Shown piece after piece: positions 13,965 through 24,725 of a DNA stretch of 53,627 bases. Position numbers and translations under genes: made by a program. The notes beneath the pieces are model-generated. The model was not told the DNA's origin, ran no database searches, and worked only from the letters and a program-made list of their open reading frames with translations. Origin of the DNA: Mucidula mucida (taxonomy: Eukaryota > Basidiomycota > Agaricomycetes > Agaricales > Physalacriaceae); contig JADNYV010000241.1 in the NCBI GenBank assembly GCA_015501055.1, positions 1-53,627 on the forward strand, written 5' to 3'. Position 1 is the first letter of the stretch. Every line of letters starts with the position of its first letter.

Positions 13965-15719
13965 ATGTACTTACTTCGCAGCGCGTATCACAGATTGCGA
14001 AACGCCTTTACGGGATCCCACTGTTCCGAACCATGCGGGATCTTGCCCCGGCGTACTAGTGTTCGTCTTGAACGTCAAGCCCGAATCGCTGTTTCGTTTC
14101 GACATCTTTCCATGTCCAATTTTCCACCGACGGAATTAGAACTATACGAGATCCAGACAACCATCCTGCCTGACCTTGACCAGGATATCTTGGCCGTCAA
14201 GTTGGACGCCTCAGTCACGACCGCTCTCGAGTCGCTTGAGCAAGAGCGAGACGCGCTGGAAGACCTAAAGCGGAGTTATGAAGATATCATTTCCACGCAA
14301 CGACGTATTCCGCCAGAGATCTGGTCTGACATTTTCCTGTACGGAGATTCCATGGACTGGAAGCGCGAATTTGATTGGCCCTCCCGCACCATTTGGTCAC
14401 TCAGCCAAGTGTGCCAGACCTGGCGCAATGTTGCTTTGTCTCTCCATTCGTGCTGGTCGTCTATTGAACTGGATTTCTCATCACGCTGGCCAGCGCCTGA
14501 AAAGGACTTAGAACTCGTCTCCTTGATTCTCGAGCGCTCCCGCCAGCATTTGCTTAATATCACCCTTCTCCATCACGGCAACGAAAATCTTCCTGTTTCA
14601 CTTTGCCGTATGCGAGACAAGGTGTTCGCAGAATCCCATCGATGGCGGACAGCGCGTCTGGTTGATTACCACCAGGTCAGGCCGGATTTGCTCTATGCAC
14701 CTCTTCGCGGGCGGCTGCCTCAACTAGAACACTTGGAGTTCGGACCTGATATACGGGGTATAATCTCTGATGATTCGGTCGTATTGGCTTTTGAGGATTG
14801 TCCCCGTTTGGTGACGGTATGCCTCACCGGCGCTGATCCTCGTACTATCGAGCTTCCAGTGGAACAGATTACATGTTTGCGTCTGTACAACAAAGCACGT
14901 CCCGGCTATTTCAGACCTTTTGTGGACTTGGTTAAGCAATGTCCGCTGCTTGAGAGCCTTCGTGTGGATTTACTGCATGAAGCCGAGCAGGATTCGCTCG
15001 TGCAATCCCTAACTCTCCCATTCCTGCGCGAACTGGACGCGAGCCACCCCGATCTTCTAGATTCCCTCACTCTGCCCCGACTGGAAGTCGCTACTCTTAG
15101 CAATAGATATAGTTCCCTCCATTATGATACCCTCTACGCGTTCCATTGCCTCATCGGACGTTCCAATTGCGCAAGCAATCTCACTGAGCTCCGGATCATG
15201 CAGGTGCCATGGGCTCTACATCACTCTGAACCCCATCTTCTCCTCTCCATTCTCTCGCAGACCACCGGACTTACGACGCTGCAGCTGGAGCCGAACATGT
15301 TTGACTTTGAGCTTCGCTTGACAGATGAGTGGAGCGGGACGCAACTCAGAGACGTCATGAACGCATTGGCGGTCGTCGCAGGGCAACGCGTCGTTTTCCT
15401 TCCTCGGCTAGTGTCACTCGACATTGACGTGACTGGTCATGACAACAAAGACGGTCTTCTCTATCTTGAGCCTCACGACGACTTTATTGCTCTGCTCAAA
15501 GGCCGGCACGAGGTTGGGCTCAGGAGGTTTCACTTTGGTGTGCTTTCAGGCCAATTCACGACCTTGGAGGACGACACTGAGCCTGTATTCAATGATCACG
15601 AAATTTCTGCTCTTCGTGGACTAGCTGCCGATGGGATGTGCGTGGATATTCGCTTTAACAGGGCTCTTGCTATCGGTCTAGGACCCAGGTGGCGGTGGCG
15701 CGCCGGCTGGGGTATGTAG
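13965..15719 (+). CDS. F-box family A protein, tandem copy 2, intact
   Basis: An uninterrupted frame of 584 residues, the only full-length member in the window. Order: a variable N-terminus with cysteine motif HCSEPCG; conserved NFPPTELELYEIQTTILPDLDQ; a short coiled coil (ALESLEQERDALEDLKRSY, about residues 85-105); the F-box IPPEIWSDIFLYG to QVCQTWRNVALSLHSCW (about 114-165); then about 400 residues of leucine-rich, repeat-like sequence (LPQLEHLEF, CPLLESLRVD, LTLPRLEVATL). F-box proteins dock on Skp1 and present substrates to the SCF E3 ligase; the C-terminal part is the likely substrate reader. The start at 13965 is the first ATG, but the family-wide conserved Met is at 14112. A GTAAGT...CAG pair just before 13980 could be an intron, which would move the start upstream. 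The C-terminal tail (RWRWRAGWGM) is unlike the other copies. Confidence 0.85.
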   Translation: MYLLRSAYHRLRNAFTGSHCSEPCGILPRRTSVRLERQARIAVSFRHLSMSNFPPTELELYEIQTTILPDLDQDILAVKLDASVTTALESLEQERDALEDLKRSYEDIISTQRRIPPEIWSDIFLYGDSMDWKREFDWPSRTIWSLSQVCQTWRNVALSLHSCWSSIELDFSSRWPAPEKDLELVSLILERSRQHLLNITLLHHGNENLPVSLCRMRDKVFAESHRWRTARLVDYHQVRPDLLYAPLRGRLPQLEHLEFGPDIRGIISDDSVVLAFEDCPRLVTVCLTGADPRTIELPVEQITCLRLYNKARPGYFRPFVDLVKQCPLLESLRVDLLHEAEQDSLVQSLTLPFLRELDASHPDLLDSLTLPRLEVATLSNRYSSLHYDTLYAFHCLIGRSNCASNLTELRIMQVPWALHHSEPHLLLSILSQTTGLTTLQLEPNMFDFELRLTDEWSGTQLRDVMNALAVVAGQRVVFLPRLVSLDIDVTGHDNKDGLLYLEPHDDFIALLKGRHEVGLRRFHFGVLSGQFTTLEDDTEPVFNDHEISALRGLAADGMCVDIRFNRALAIGLGPRWRWRAGWGM

Positions 15720-16110
15720 GCGGGGTACGAGATTTGAGTTTGGTGGCAATGATAGTCGTACTTGCAGGAGATATGGTTGGTTGGTATGTGCAGGTAGCTG
15801 TGTACTCTGTTTGATGACTGTATGTGAAAGGATTGGAGAAGTCTATGTATGTAGTAATGGCAATATTGGATTTGCAAGTGCCACCTTCCAAGAAGGCGCG
15901 ATTTACACCCTTTCTGAGATAGAATGTGCGACGGTGTGATTGATTCAAGTGCGAGGGGTTCGCGAGTTGGACAGAAGGGGAAGGGGCGGCCGTGATATTC
16001 TTCCTTCTGACCATCACCATCATCACCGACACCGTAGTGTTCCTCCACTTGCTTGACTAGCAAGCCATTCGACCGTTAAAAAGTGCGCCCTCTGCTACAT
16101 GCTTATTCAC
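15720..16110 (+). repeat. Spacer with degenerate upstream block of F-box family A (copy 3)
   Basis: From about 15991 it contains ATTCTTCCTTCTGACCATC and TGTTCCTCCACTTGCTTGAC, weaker matches to the upstream blocks of copies 1, 2 and 4. The CGTTCTCGTCTCC segment has been lost. Before it is the AT-rich 3' flank of copy 2 with no gene recognised. Confidence 0.45.
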
Positions 16111-16336
16111 GTATCTTAGTACAAGGGCATTTTCCAAGTTGTCCGCGACGCCTCTGTTTGAACGGCCGCATTTCTTCCGACATCCTACGTCGTCCCGACA
16201 GATCCGATAACCTTCGTCGTGCTTTAAATATCCTTCGTCACCTATCCCGAGCCTCCTTCTTGCTTTAATCCTCGGCTACCGGCGCCTGTTTCGTTTGGGT
16301 CGTACGCTGAAATCTCACACGTATCAAGGCTCTTCC

Positions 16337-17078
16337 ATGGAATCAAACTGTTGGCCATGCGAAGCTCCTTCTCCCCGTAGCGTTTGTCTTGAGCGTCACA
16401 TCCAAAGCACTATCCCTTTCCATCGCCTTTCCGTGTCCAACCTTCTACCGACAGAACTGAAATTGTCCAAGATCTGGACCGCTATCCTTCCTGCTCCTGA
16501 GCGATATCTTGGCTGTAGACTCCGCCCTTGAGAAAGAGCAAACGCGCTCGTGGCAAAGACTTATGAAAAACGAGTTTCATTGGCCCTCCCGCGCCCTCTC
16601 GCACCATTTGGCAACTCAGCCAGAGGTGCGTTTTCTCTCCATTCGTGCTGGTCGTCTATTGTGCTGGATTTCTCTCCATTTTGACCAGCACCCAAGAAAA
16701 TGGTGAAACTCCTAACCTTTGTCCTCGCTATCCTTTGGCGTCGAGCGCTCCCACCAGCATTTGCTCGATATTACCCTCATTCACAGCATCGAAGATCATC
16801 TCCCTTTGCCACGCCCTCTGCTAGAGAAGGTGTTTGCAGTATCTCCTCGATGGCGGACAGCGCGTTGGTTGATTACTGCCCAGTCAGGAGGGATTTGCTT
16901 TATGCACCTCTTCGCAGGTGCCTGCTTCAAGCGCGCCCTAGAGTTACGAAGGACTACCAGTGTGAGGAGGACGGGCCCCGGCCAAGAGGTCTGTTCTTCA
17001 TGTACAGTTTTGGCAAAATTTGACCATCAGTGGCGGATAGGTCAGATAGAAGTTTGGCGCACATTTCTGGTCCATTGA
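16337..17078 (+). pseudogene. F-box family A, tandem copy 3, heavily deleted remnant
   Basis: Starts like its paralogues (MESNCWPCEAPSPRSVCLER, then LSVSNLLPTELKLSKIWTAIL) but the frame ends at 16531 in RLRP. Fragments of the family follow in changing frames: an FHWPSRA piece, SIRAGRL (the paralogue's LSLHSCW read out of frame), HLLDITLIHS near 16755-16790, and PRWRTARW near 16850. The F-box core IPPEIW is missing. At about 16932 the family sequence stops and is joined to a segment resembling the 3' flank of copy 1. It cannot encode a working protein. Confidence 0.85.
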
Positions 17079-17346
17079 AGGATGAGCCTGAGGTCCGAGA
17101 TTTGTTGTACGGAACACTAGATAGAAAATTCGAACTTATCCGACCGCAAGACGCAATGTGTGTATGGCACTATCGTCAATGGTGTACATAACTTGGAACA
17201 AAATCGGACGCCGTACGCGTACGCGGGGCCATTACAAGTCGGACACTTTGGCTTCAAACAGGCCCATTGTACATATCCTCGCACATGGGATCTGACGGAG
17301 AAAACCCCAATTTGGAACGACGGCATGCCGGGGTCATCAGAATGGG
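17079..17346. other. Spacer between F-box copies 3 and 4
   Basis: Contains the palindromic run ACGCGTACGCG near 17215-17225. From about 17305 it has the segment TTTGGAACGACGGCATGCCG followed by GGGTCATCA, which matches the 5' edge of the duplicated unit ahead of copy 2 (about 13582-13620). No gene recognised. Confidence 0.4.
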
Positions 17347-17515
17347 CAGTGCTCGTGATCACTCGATCGCGGTTCTTCCTTCTAACCACCACAATCATTA
17401 TCTATATCTTGCATCTATCCAAAGTGTTCCTCCGCGCCGAATTGTTGACCAGTAGCTCGCTCACTAGCAGTGCGTTCTTGTCTTCATGGTCATCACATTG
17501 ATTGATGCATCTAAC
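17347..17515 (+). repeat. Conserved upstream block of F-box family A (copy 4)
   Basis: Contains GTGCTCGTGATCACTCGATC, GGTTCTTCCTTCTAACCACC, CCAGTAGCTCGCTCACTAGC and GTTCTTGTCTTCATGGTCAT. This is the clearest match to the copy 2 block. The gene behind it carries a stop and a frameshift, so the promoter appears better preserved than the coding region. Confidence 0.65.
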
Positions 17516-19340
17516 AGGCGCATTTCAGAGTTGCGTCTCGGCGCTTATTTCCTGTGGAATTCTTCATTCATTGTGGCTTCCAACTATTACTCCAAGTGGC
17601 CCCACTTTTCATCGCCGATCGACAAGTGTGCTTTTTACCTCGAGTCGGCACCTGGTTCGATTGCACATACTTTGCGGCGCGTATCACAGGACGATTCTAT
17701 GGAATTCAATTATTTGCCGTGTGGGGTTCGGCTCCCTCAGCGTAGCACTCGTCTTGAACGTCACATCCAAACCTTTGTTCCTTTCCAGTGCCTTTCCGTG
17801 TCCAACCTTCCACCGACAGAACTAGAACTGTTCGAGATCCAAAACGCTATCCTACCTCCTCTTGACCAAGATATTGTGGTTGTGGACTCCGAAATCACTG
17901 CAACGCGCCTCGCTCTAGAGTTCCTTAAGCAAGAGCGAGATGCGCTGGCTAACATAAAACAGAATATCAAAAACATCACTTCCCCACAACGTCGTATACC
18001 TCCAGAAATCTGGTCAAAGATCTTCCTGTATGGAGATTCCTTGGACGACAGGGAATCGGACGAAATGTTTGATTGGACGTCTCGCATCATCTGGCGGCTC
18101 AGCCAGGTGTGTCAGACCTGGCGCAATCTTGCTTTGTCTCTTCCTTCGTGCTGGTCGTTTATTGTGCTTGATTTTTCATCGCGCTGACCAGCATCCGAGA
18201 AGGACTTAGTACTCCTATCGCTTGTCCTCAAGCGCTCCCAGCAGCATCTCCTCGATGTCACCCTTATCCAGCAGAACGTCAAGGTCTCTCCTTTACTGGA
18301 TCGTATACGAGAGAAGATGTTCGCAGAATCCTATCGATGGCGAACAGCGCGTCTGATCGACAACCAACTCCAGTCGGATTTACAATACAGACATCTTCGC
18401 GGGCGGCTGCCTCAGCTGGAGCTCTTACATATCCAACGCGGAAGGGTGTGGCCCTCTGACGGGGCGGTGATATCGGCTTTCAAGGATTGTAGTGGAGGTA
18501 ACCCTCACCGGAGTGTATCCTCGCGAGGTCGAGCTTCCACTGCAACAGATCACATGTCTGCGTTTGTTGGATCGTTTCCTGTATCGTGACATCGATGATT
18601 TCGAAGTCTACCTGCACTTCATTGGCCAATTACCATTGCTTGAAATCCTTTGTGTGGATTTCACAAATGGCGACCATGGCCCATTCCTGCGATACCTGAC
18701 ACACCCACGCGTGCGCGACCTGCGCGCCACGTATCCATATCTCCTAAATTCTCTCGTTCTGCCCCGATTGGAAGTAGCGGCTCTGGACGGGAAGCTTAGC
18801 ACTATCAATTCCGAAACACTCTATTCCTTCTATTCCCTCATTCGACGTTCCAATTGCGCAAGCAATCTCGTTGACCTTCGCATTATTCGTGTGTCGTTAG
18901 CTCTACATCAGTCTAAACCCCATCTTCTCCTCTCCGTACTCTCTCAGACCACCGCACTTGCTACGCTACAGCTAGAGGCATCGATGCTTGATCGTCGGCA
19001 CAGCAGACTGGACGAATGGTGTGTAACACAAATCATGGACGTCATGAGAGCCCTGAAGGTTGTCCCAGGGCAGAGTATTACTTTCCTCCCTCGACTAACC
19101 TCACTTGACATTAAAGTGACTGGTCATACAGACACGAGTTATGTCCCTTACCTTAGGCCTTTCGACGAGTTTGTTTCCATGCTGAAGGCGCGGCGGGCGG
19201 GAAATGGACATGAATTATTCAAACTCAACGAGTTTCGCTTTTGTCTGCAGACGAGCAGTCTTCCCGGGGATGACCAACATTCTGATCAGCCCGTTTTCGA
19301 TTTTAGCTGGGGATGGAATGTCATTGCGTATTCGCTTTGA
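17486..19340 (+). pseudogene. F-box family A, tandem copy 4, stop codon plus frameshift
   Basis: A good N-terminal half (LPPTELELFEIQNAILPPLDQ, coiled coil, F-box IPPEIWSKIFLYGDSL to QVCQTWRNLALSLPSCW) ends at 18187 because the conserved Trp of SRWPA is TGA. The same frame then continues in homology (DLVLLSLVLKRSQQHLLDVTL to FAESYRWRTARLI) up to about 18490. There eight or so bases are missing compared with copy 2 (AGGATTGT/CCCC... against AGGATTGTAGTGG), and homology resumes in another frame (VTLTGVYPREVELPLQQITC) to 19340. Near 19290 the conserved HEISALRGLAADGM region is also deleted, so the tail WGWNVIAYSL is out of register. The N-terminal 230 residues could still make a truncated F-box-only protein. 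Confidence 0.85.
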
Positions 19341-19839
19341 AGGGGATCTCTCTTTCGAACTATGACCTGGTGACGGTGGTGACGGAGCATCGAAGAGGGT
19401 CAAGTGAAACGGACAGGTACACATAGCGCAGTGAAAGGCCGCTGGTTTACGCTTCTGTAACTGCGGATGTTTACTCGTGTATCCAATTGAAGGTTGACCG
19501 GCACGTCGTAGGCGGGTCATCGTTATCTTGTAATATCTTTGCTCATACTACCACGACGTGTCACTGTTCAGCCATGCAGATCAGCTGAAGCCGAAAACAT
19601 TCGTACCTCTTTGAATTCACAGATACTAACTATTGGCACGTCATTGACATGACGTCTACGCCCATCCTACTACCGATCGCCTGCTGCATTGGAGGCAGAC
19701 GCGTTCTTAAGGCCATGTCTCTCAGTAGCGCGGGTGAAAGCTACATCTCGACTTATACTGCTGACTGTTTTTGCCTATATGAAGACGCCTTCTAACCTGC
19801 GGAAATTCAACAGACTCACAGCGAATTCATTCATAAATC
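19341..19839. other. Intergenic between the F-box array and the aldo/keto reductase
   Basis: The 3' flank of copy 4 and the upstream region of the reductase. Frames present (19215-19520 on minus, 19689-19982 on plus) overlap real genes or lack family features. No TATA box or other site was recognised with confidence. Confidence 0.4.
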
Positions 19840-21587
19840 ATGTCTGTCACAGCCAACTCGAAACTCTCCTACACCCCGCGCGGAATGCCTTTCCGCAGAC
19901 TCGGTCCCAGTGGATTGAGGGTGCCTTTGTTTTCTCTCGGAAGCTGTACGTTCATAGTAGCCAACGTAGTGCATCATGTTGACTTTTCTTTTTGATTTAG
20001 GGCTCACGATGGGAGGGTCTACGAATGCCAAGGTACGATGCCTTGATCACATGGCGGACATGACTTGGAGACGCCGTTTATGTAGGACCTCGTGAAGACT
20101 GCATTCGAAAATGGCATCAACATGTTCGATACCTCTGAGAAGTACGGTGCTGAAGAGGAACTGCACTTTTTTTCCCTTTTCCCTTTGATTGCGCCACATT
20201 GACACGGCGGTTAATGTAGGGGATGTCATGAAGGAGCTTGGCATCAAGCGCTCGGACTTGGTCGTTGTTACCAAGCTGTTCTATGGCACTGGAGATTCTG
20301 AGGAGCCTAATGCGATGGGACTTTCTAGGAAGCAGTACGTTATCCTGCTTTTCTAGGACCTCAGGACTAAATGTCATGAATGCAGTATTGTTGAGGGTAT
20401 CCAAGATTCGTTGGCACGGCTGCAGATGGCCTATGTCGATGTCGTTTTTGCGCATCGGTTTGATGACACTGGTACGAAAGTTCTTTGGCGTCGCTCTCAA
20501 TGAAAGTCAATGACCCCCCATTAATACAGTTTCGATGGAGGAGATCGTTCACGCATTTAATTTCGTTATTGAAAAGGGATGGGTGGGTTTTGAAGCATCT
20601 TCTCCTGGACCTTGGTCAGCTGAGATCGATGCGTTGAATAGGCGCTGTACTGGGGCACATCGGAATGGCCTGCTCGCGAGGTTCAAGACGCGCATAGTAA
20701 GTCGTTCATCTCCCTCGTAGGTAGTTTATCGATTGAACTAACTGCCGCACCAGACGTTGCTTCACGACTGAACCTGATCGGGCCTGTATCAGAGCAGTGT
20801 CAACATAGGTGAGCGCTGATGACCTTTGTAGTTCATCGTTAGCTGAGCCTTTCTACAGCATGTTTGGCCGCGAGCGACCAGAAATCGAATACGCGTGCGT
20901 CTCTACATCTTCATGATACTCAACAGTGAACACAGGGTTTCATGGCTTCCCAGACCGCTGTACAAGAACTACGGGACGAGTCTTATGACGTTCTCCTCAC
21001 TTCATATGGGTCTTCTCACCGGCAAGGTAATGATGTTTCTCGACTCACATCAAAGACGAAGGTCCTCCTGATGCACCAAACGATAGTACAACGATGGGAT
21101 TCCGTCAAATTCGAGGCTCTCCGATACGTCGTCCCCAGTTTCATCTTACGTCGTAGGACTCCTCGGACAGCCACAAGGCCAAGCGCTTATCGCCAAGGTC
21201 AAGGAGCTCACCAAAGTCGCAGAAGAAGGTGGGTCCCTGTTCATAAACATTTGAACGCAAACCTCATGGTAGTATGCAGACCTTGGAACGACAATGAGCG
21301 CCTTGGCTCTTGCTTGGGTAGCGAAGAATCCGAACACGGCCACTGTCATTCTGGGCGCCAGCCGTCCGGAGCAGATCCTCGAGAATTTCAAGGCGTTGCA
21401 GGTTCTTCCCAAGCTGACGCCAGAGATTGTGACCAAGATTGAGGAGATTCTTGGGAATAAGCCGGAGGCTCCTGTAAGGATACTCAATCACACCTATTAC
21501 TCCTTCGTTGACTTTCTTCCGCAGATGTCCGATGTTGCTCGTCTGGGCGAGACGCGTTCTGGTCTTGATCCCTTAGGTCGAACTTGA
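19840..21587 (+). CDS. Aldo/keto reductase, voltage-gated K-channel beta-subunit type
   Basis: NADPH-dependent oxidoreductase of the AKR fold, the same branch as fungal Kv-beta-like reductases. About eleven small exons splice into [30 protein letters not shown] (catalytic Asp and Tyr), [16 protein letters not shown] (Lys), [17 protein letters not shown] (His), [39 protein letters not shown] and [27 protein letters not shown] (the C-terminal NADPH-phosphate segment), ending LGNKPEAP...LGRT. All four catalytic residues are therefore present. One region is odd. Between SEKYG (about 20142) and DVMKELG (about 20221) the family's usual ten-residue linker containing an S-E-x-x-M-G motif is absent. 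The only GT donor is GTGCTG right after TAC G, so the mRNA may skip that linker. The substrate is unknown. Confidence 0.88.
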
Positions 21588-21841
21588 ATCGAGTAATTCA
21601 ACACGTATATGGTACTTGGATTCAAAGCATAGCAGACAGGACAGGATAGGACAACGATTCGTAGCGTACAGAAAACCTTTTGTATAGTAAACAAGATTGA
21701 TAGCAGGAGGAAAACAAGGACGATTTTTGTACAATTTGGAATGATAACTTCAGTAGGGAAAGCGATTGCATATAAACCGATAGCAGTGAGAAAACTTGCA
21801 GAACAAAAAAAAAACAGGCAAAACGTGGACGGGTCGTTCAG

Positions 21842-23086
21842 TCAGTAGCGGAACAGCGGTCCCTGACTGGTTCTGCCCTTCGAAGGGCAGTTGCTTTTGA
21901 TGAACGTGACGCGGCGGTAAGGGATAGACTCTTCGTCTCCCTCCACCAGCTCGTCAATCTCTTCCTCGTCAGACTCCGACCATCCGCGACCGCTCTGGAA
22001 CATGCCACGGCCGACGAAGCGGTAGCTCTGCTGCATGGACCGATCGGAAAGAGTAGACGAGCTGGACGAGTGGCTCCGATAGTAGTAGTCATCATCGGCG
22101 TGGTCTGGGAGTGGCGAAGTTGGACGGTGCCATTGGATGGGTCCCGGCGAGAGGGATGGACTGCTGGACATGCGCCCCACTCCAAAGGCGTTCGAGTTGG
22201 GAGGCGCGCGATACATCGACGTCAAGGGACGCGGTCGCATCGTTGGAAGCTTTGGCAGTCTGTAACGGCCGTCGGCGCTCTGGGTGAACAAAGAAGGGCG
22301 AGATCCACGGGCGTATCCGCGCATATCTGTGTCGTCGTCTCCCAACTTGAGGTCCTTGAAGGAAGGGAGAGTTTCGATGTGGGAGTCCAATGGCATCGGC
22401 GGCGCAAAGTCATCGTCCTGTAGTGCGGACCAGGCGGGCACGTCGGACGCTAGATTCCGTCTAGACGACGAGCGCTTTTTGACGCTCTTGGGCTTCTGGG
22501 ACGGAGTCTTGCCCGCGGCGGCTTCCTCGCGGGCAAGGTAATAACGAGCGGTGTGATGAGGTCGGTGGCCATGTTTAGCTTTCCTGTGGCGAGTCAAGGT
22601 GGCGGGATCCGAGTAGCTCTTCTCGCAGGAGGGGCAATCAAAGGGCTTAACATCTTTGCTGTAAAAACAAAGCCACAGTGAGGCTCTATAGAATAGGTAA
22701 AGTCGATGATGAACACGTACTGTTTGGCGATGTGGACTTCTACGTTGTAACGCTGCAGCTCTTGGTAGTCGCAGAAAGGGCATTTGTACATGCTACAGAA
22801 AGACGCGGCAGCGCTTAATAGCTGTCGCAGACTGATGGCTGAAGATAATGCTCACTGGTTTGCTCGTTCTTCCGGTGATAAATGTTGCTTCATATGGCGC
22901 TTCAAGTCGCCTGAGTTCACGGTTGAGTAGGCGCATCCATGAGATTGACAAAGATGCAGCTTTCGAGCTTCTGTCGAAGGTGGCGGCGAAAGCGATTGAT
23001 AGCGGGTTCGTGTAACTTTCTGCGGGTAAAATGAGAAGGATTAACATCCAAGTAGCAGAAAGAAAGGCGGATGGACTAACCGGCAT
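21842..23086 (-). CDS. Three-finger C2H2 zinc-finger protein
   Basis: A probable DNA-binding nuclear protein. Exon one is only ATG CCG (23081-23086). Splicing at a donor GTTAGT joins KVTRTRYQSL..., then two more introns. Finger one is LHLCQSHGCAYSTVNSGDLK followed by RHMKQH (C-x4-C...H-x3-H). Finger two is YKCPFCDYQELQRYNVEVHI followed by AKH, whose last His is created by the splice at about 22720/22658. Finger three is FDCPSCEKSYSDPATLTRHR followed by KAKH. A basic stretch (KKRSSSRRN) and a long Ser/Pro-rich tail with acidic patch SESDEEEIDELVEGDEE follow, about 360 residues in all. The fingers are at the N-terminus and the tail is presumably disordered and regulatory. Target genes are unknown. 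Confidence 0.82.
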
Positions 23087-24051
23087 CGTGAGCGTTGGTC
23101 AATTAAAGGATGGGAAATTTGAGCGCAATCGAAGATGATGGTCAAATCCAAGTTATATAGTCAACGATATCCCAATTTGGCGATGCCATGCTGCATTTGT
23201 TTTCTGAATGCTGTTCTTTTCCTTTGTGCCCAATTTGGCCAATTGCTGTAGACGGCAAAGCCTGAAGTGAATATCATTGGGAAGAGGCGTTGACATTGAT
23301 TGCCTATCCAAGGGACCCTCTGCGTTTCTGCTTTCAACACATGCACTGGTCGCGTCGGTCAAACCACTCCAAACGTGGTTTGTCTGAGAGCATTGACAGT
23401 CCTGAAACCTGGGGCGCTCATAGAACAAAGGAAATCCATCCCTGTTACTCCTCTGGGACAATGACAATCAGTTCAGCATATTGACGGTCGGCTGATCAGA
23501 AGGTCAAAATTCCTATGCTTCTCGGGACTTGAGATCAGTCAAACCTGAGTCACCTACGGCCCTGGGTTAGCGCTTGGTCGTCCGACGTCGCGGCCTGTGC
23601 TCCGCTGCCAGCAGAAGTCCTCGATGTCGCCACTAAACCCATCAAGTCGTTGGCAATCAAATCCAGAAAGATCCGTAAGGAAACAATGGCTATTTTCCCG
23701 ACTAGTGACAAGGGCTCTACTGTAGCTGGCCATGCCAGTGCCAGTGGCGTCGTAATCGCTGGAAAGAATCGGGCAGACCGCCTGAAGTCCACGTGACTAC
23801 TTTGTAACTAGAAATGGCAAGTGTACTAGCGTGCACTCCATGATTGACGATTGGTGTCTAGTTGTCAGGCTTCAATTTGAACAGCACCACTGAGACGCTT
23901 CAAAGTTCACATGGAATTTGCGACTACAAGTACGTCATCCTCATAAAAGCTTGCTAGTGATTGTAAATTGTATCTAAATAATTGACGAAGGCTCTAGAAT
24001 AACGCTCTGCGGAGAATATCAGACACGCACACACTATTGAATCAATGCCAC
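23087..24051. other. Intergenic, no clear gene
   Basis: Frames at 23153-23467 and 23550-23792 (both minus) are short and low in similarity to anything I recognise. Stop-rich and AT-rich from about 23820. Nothing supportable. Confidence 0.4.
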
Positions 24052-24725
24052 TTACATTCCGTGGCGCATCTTGATCTCTGTAGTGAGTGCTTTCAAGCGT
24101 TCCGCACCATCAGGAACGAGAACATCGCAGTCCCAGCGATCAACCGGTGCTGTATCGAGGGGATCATCTGTTCCGACAGGCGGCGTAATCGCGCTCTTAT
24201 CACCACAGTAGAACGCCAGGCGGCGACCGAACGCACAAGCCCCTTGGAGGACCGACACCGAGCTCTTGGCAAGTGACATCCTCATATGCCGCCGAAGTTG
24301 ACAATCAACACCCTCCCGAGTGCTCGTCGAGAACAACATGGTCTCCGCGTTCAAAAGCAGGATGAAGATGGGCTGGTTGGCGAGGTACACCTCGTAGACG
24401 TAGACGTAAAAGTTGAGAATAAGCGGTCTGTGGCCAACGATACTGAAACCAGACGTCGCAGGGAAAACGGCGCTCAGAAGTTCGCGGTACGGAGCGTAAA
24501 AGTCAGTTTCCTGGGCGTGAGGAGGTATGTTGCTGAATTCTTTCAACACAGATGCTGGCCAGACGCCTGGTGAAGGTAAATCTGAGGTTTCTCCTTCAGG
24601 CCAGCCCACTGACAACGACGAATTAGTCAAGGCTAAAGCAATAGAACTTGATGTCTTACCAAGCGCACGTTTGCGATTGACAAGAAGATCGTTTTCCTGT
24701 TTTCTGTGGCGACCAGTTTGATACG
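24052..24725 (-). CDS. Uncharacterised basidiomycete protein, possible nuclease-like fold, 5' end unresolved
   Basis: The main exon (24052 to about 24630) reads DFYAPYRELLSAVFPATSGF, then LNFYVYVYEVYLANQPIFIL with LLN, STREGVDCQLRRHM, VLQGACAFGRRLAFYCGD, and ends DTAPVDRWDCDVLVPDGAER...EIKMRHGM. From memory, this order (PYxxLL, a strand ending in PVFILxLK, STREEAD, G-x-S-A-F-G-x-x-L-x-F-Y, APEDRWDCDVL) is shared by many agaricomycete hypothetical proteins and suggests a restriction-endonuclease-like alpha/beta core. Here the usual Lys after the long strand is Asn (LLLN), so a catalytic role is doubtful. An intron at about 24630-24655 joins an upstream exon coding RHRKQENDLLVNRKRAL. The start codon further upstream (24725-24990) could not be fixed. 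Function is unknown. Confidence 0.6.

Noticed and set aside
22070..22541. Plus-strand frames over the zinc-finger gene
   Set aside because: Antisense to the Ser-rich tail of the C2H2 protein; composition is a mirror of that coding.
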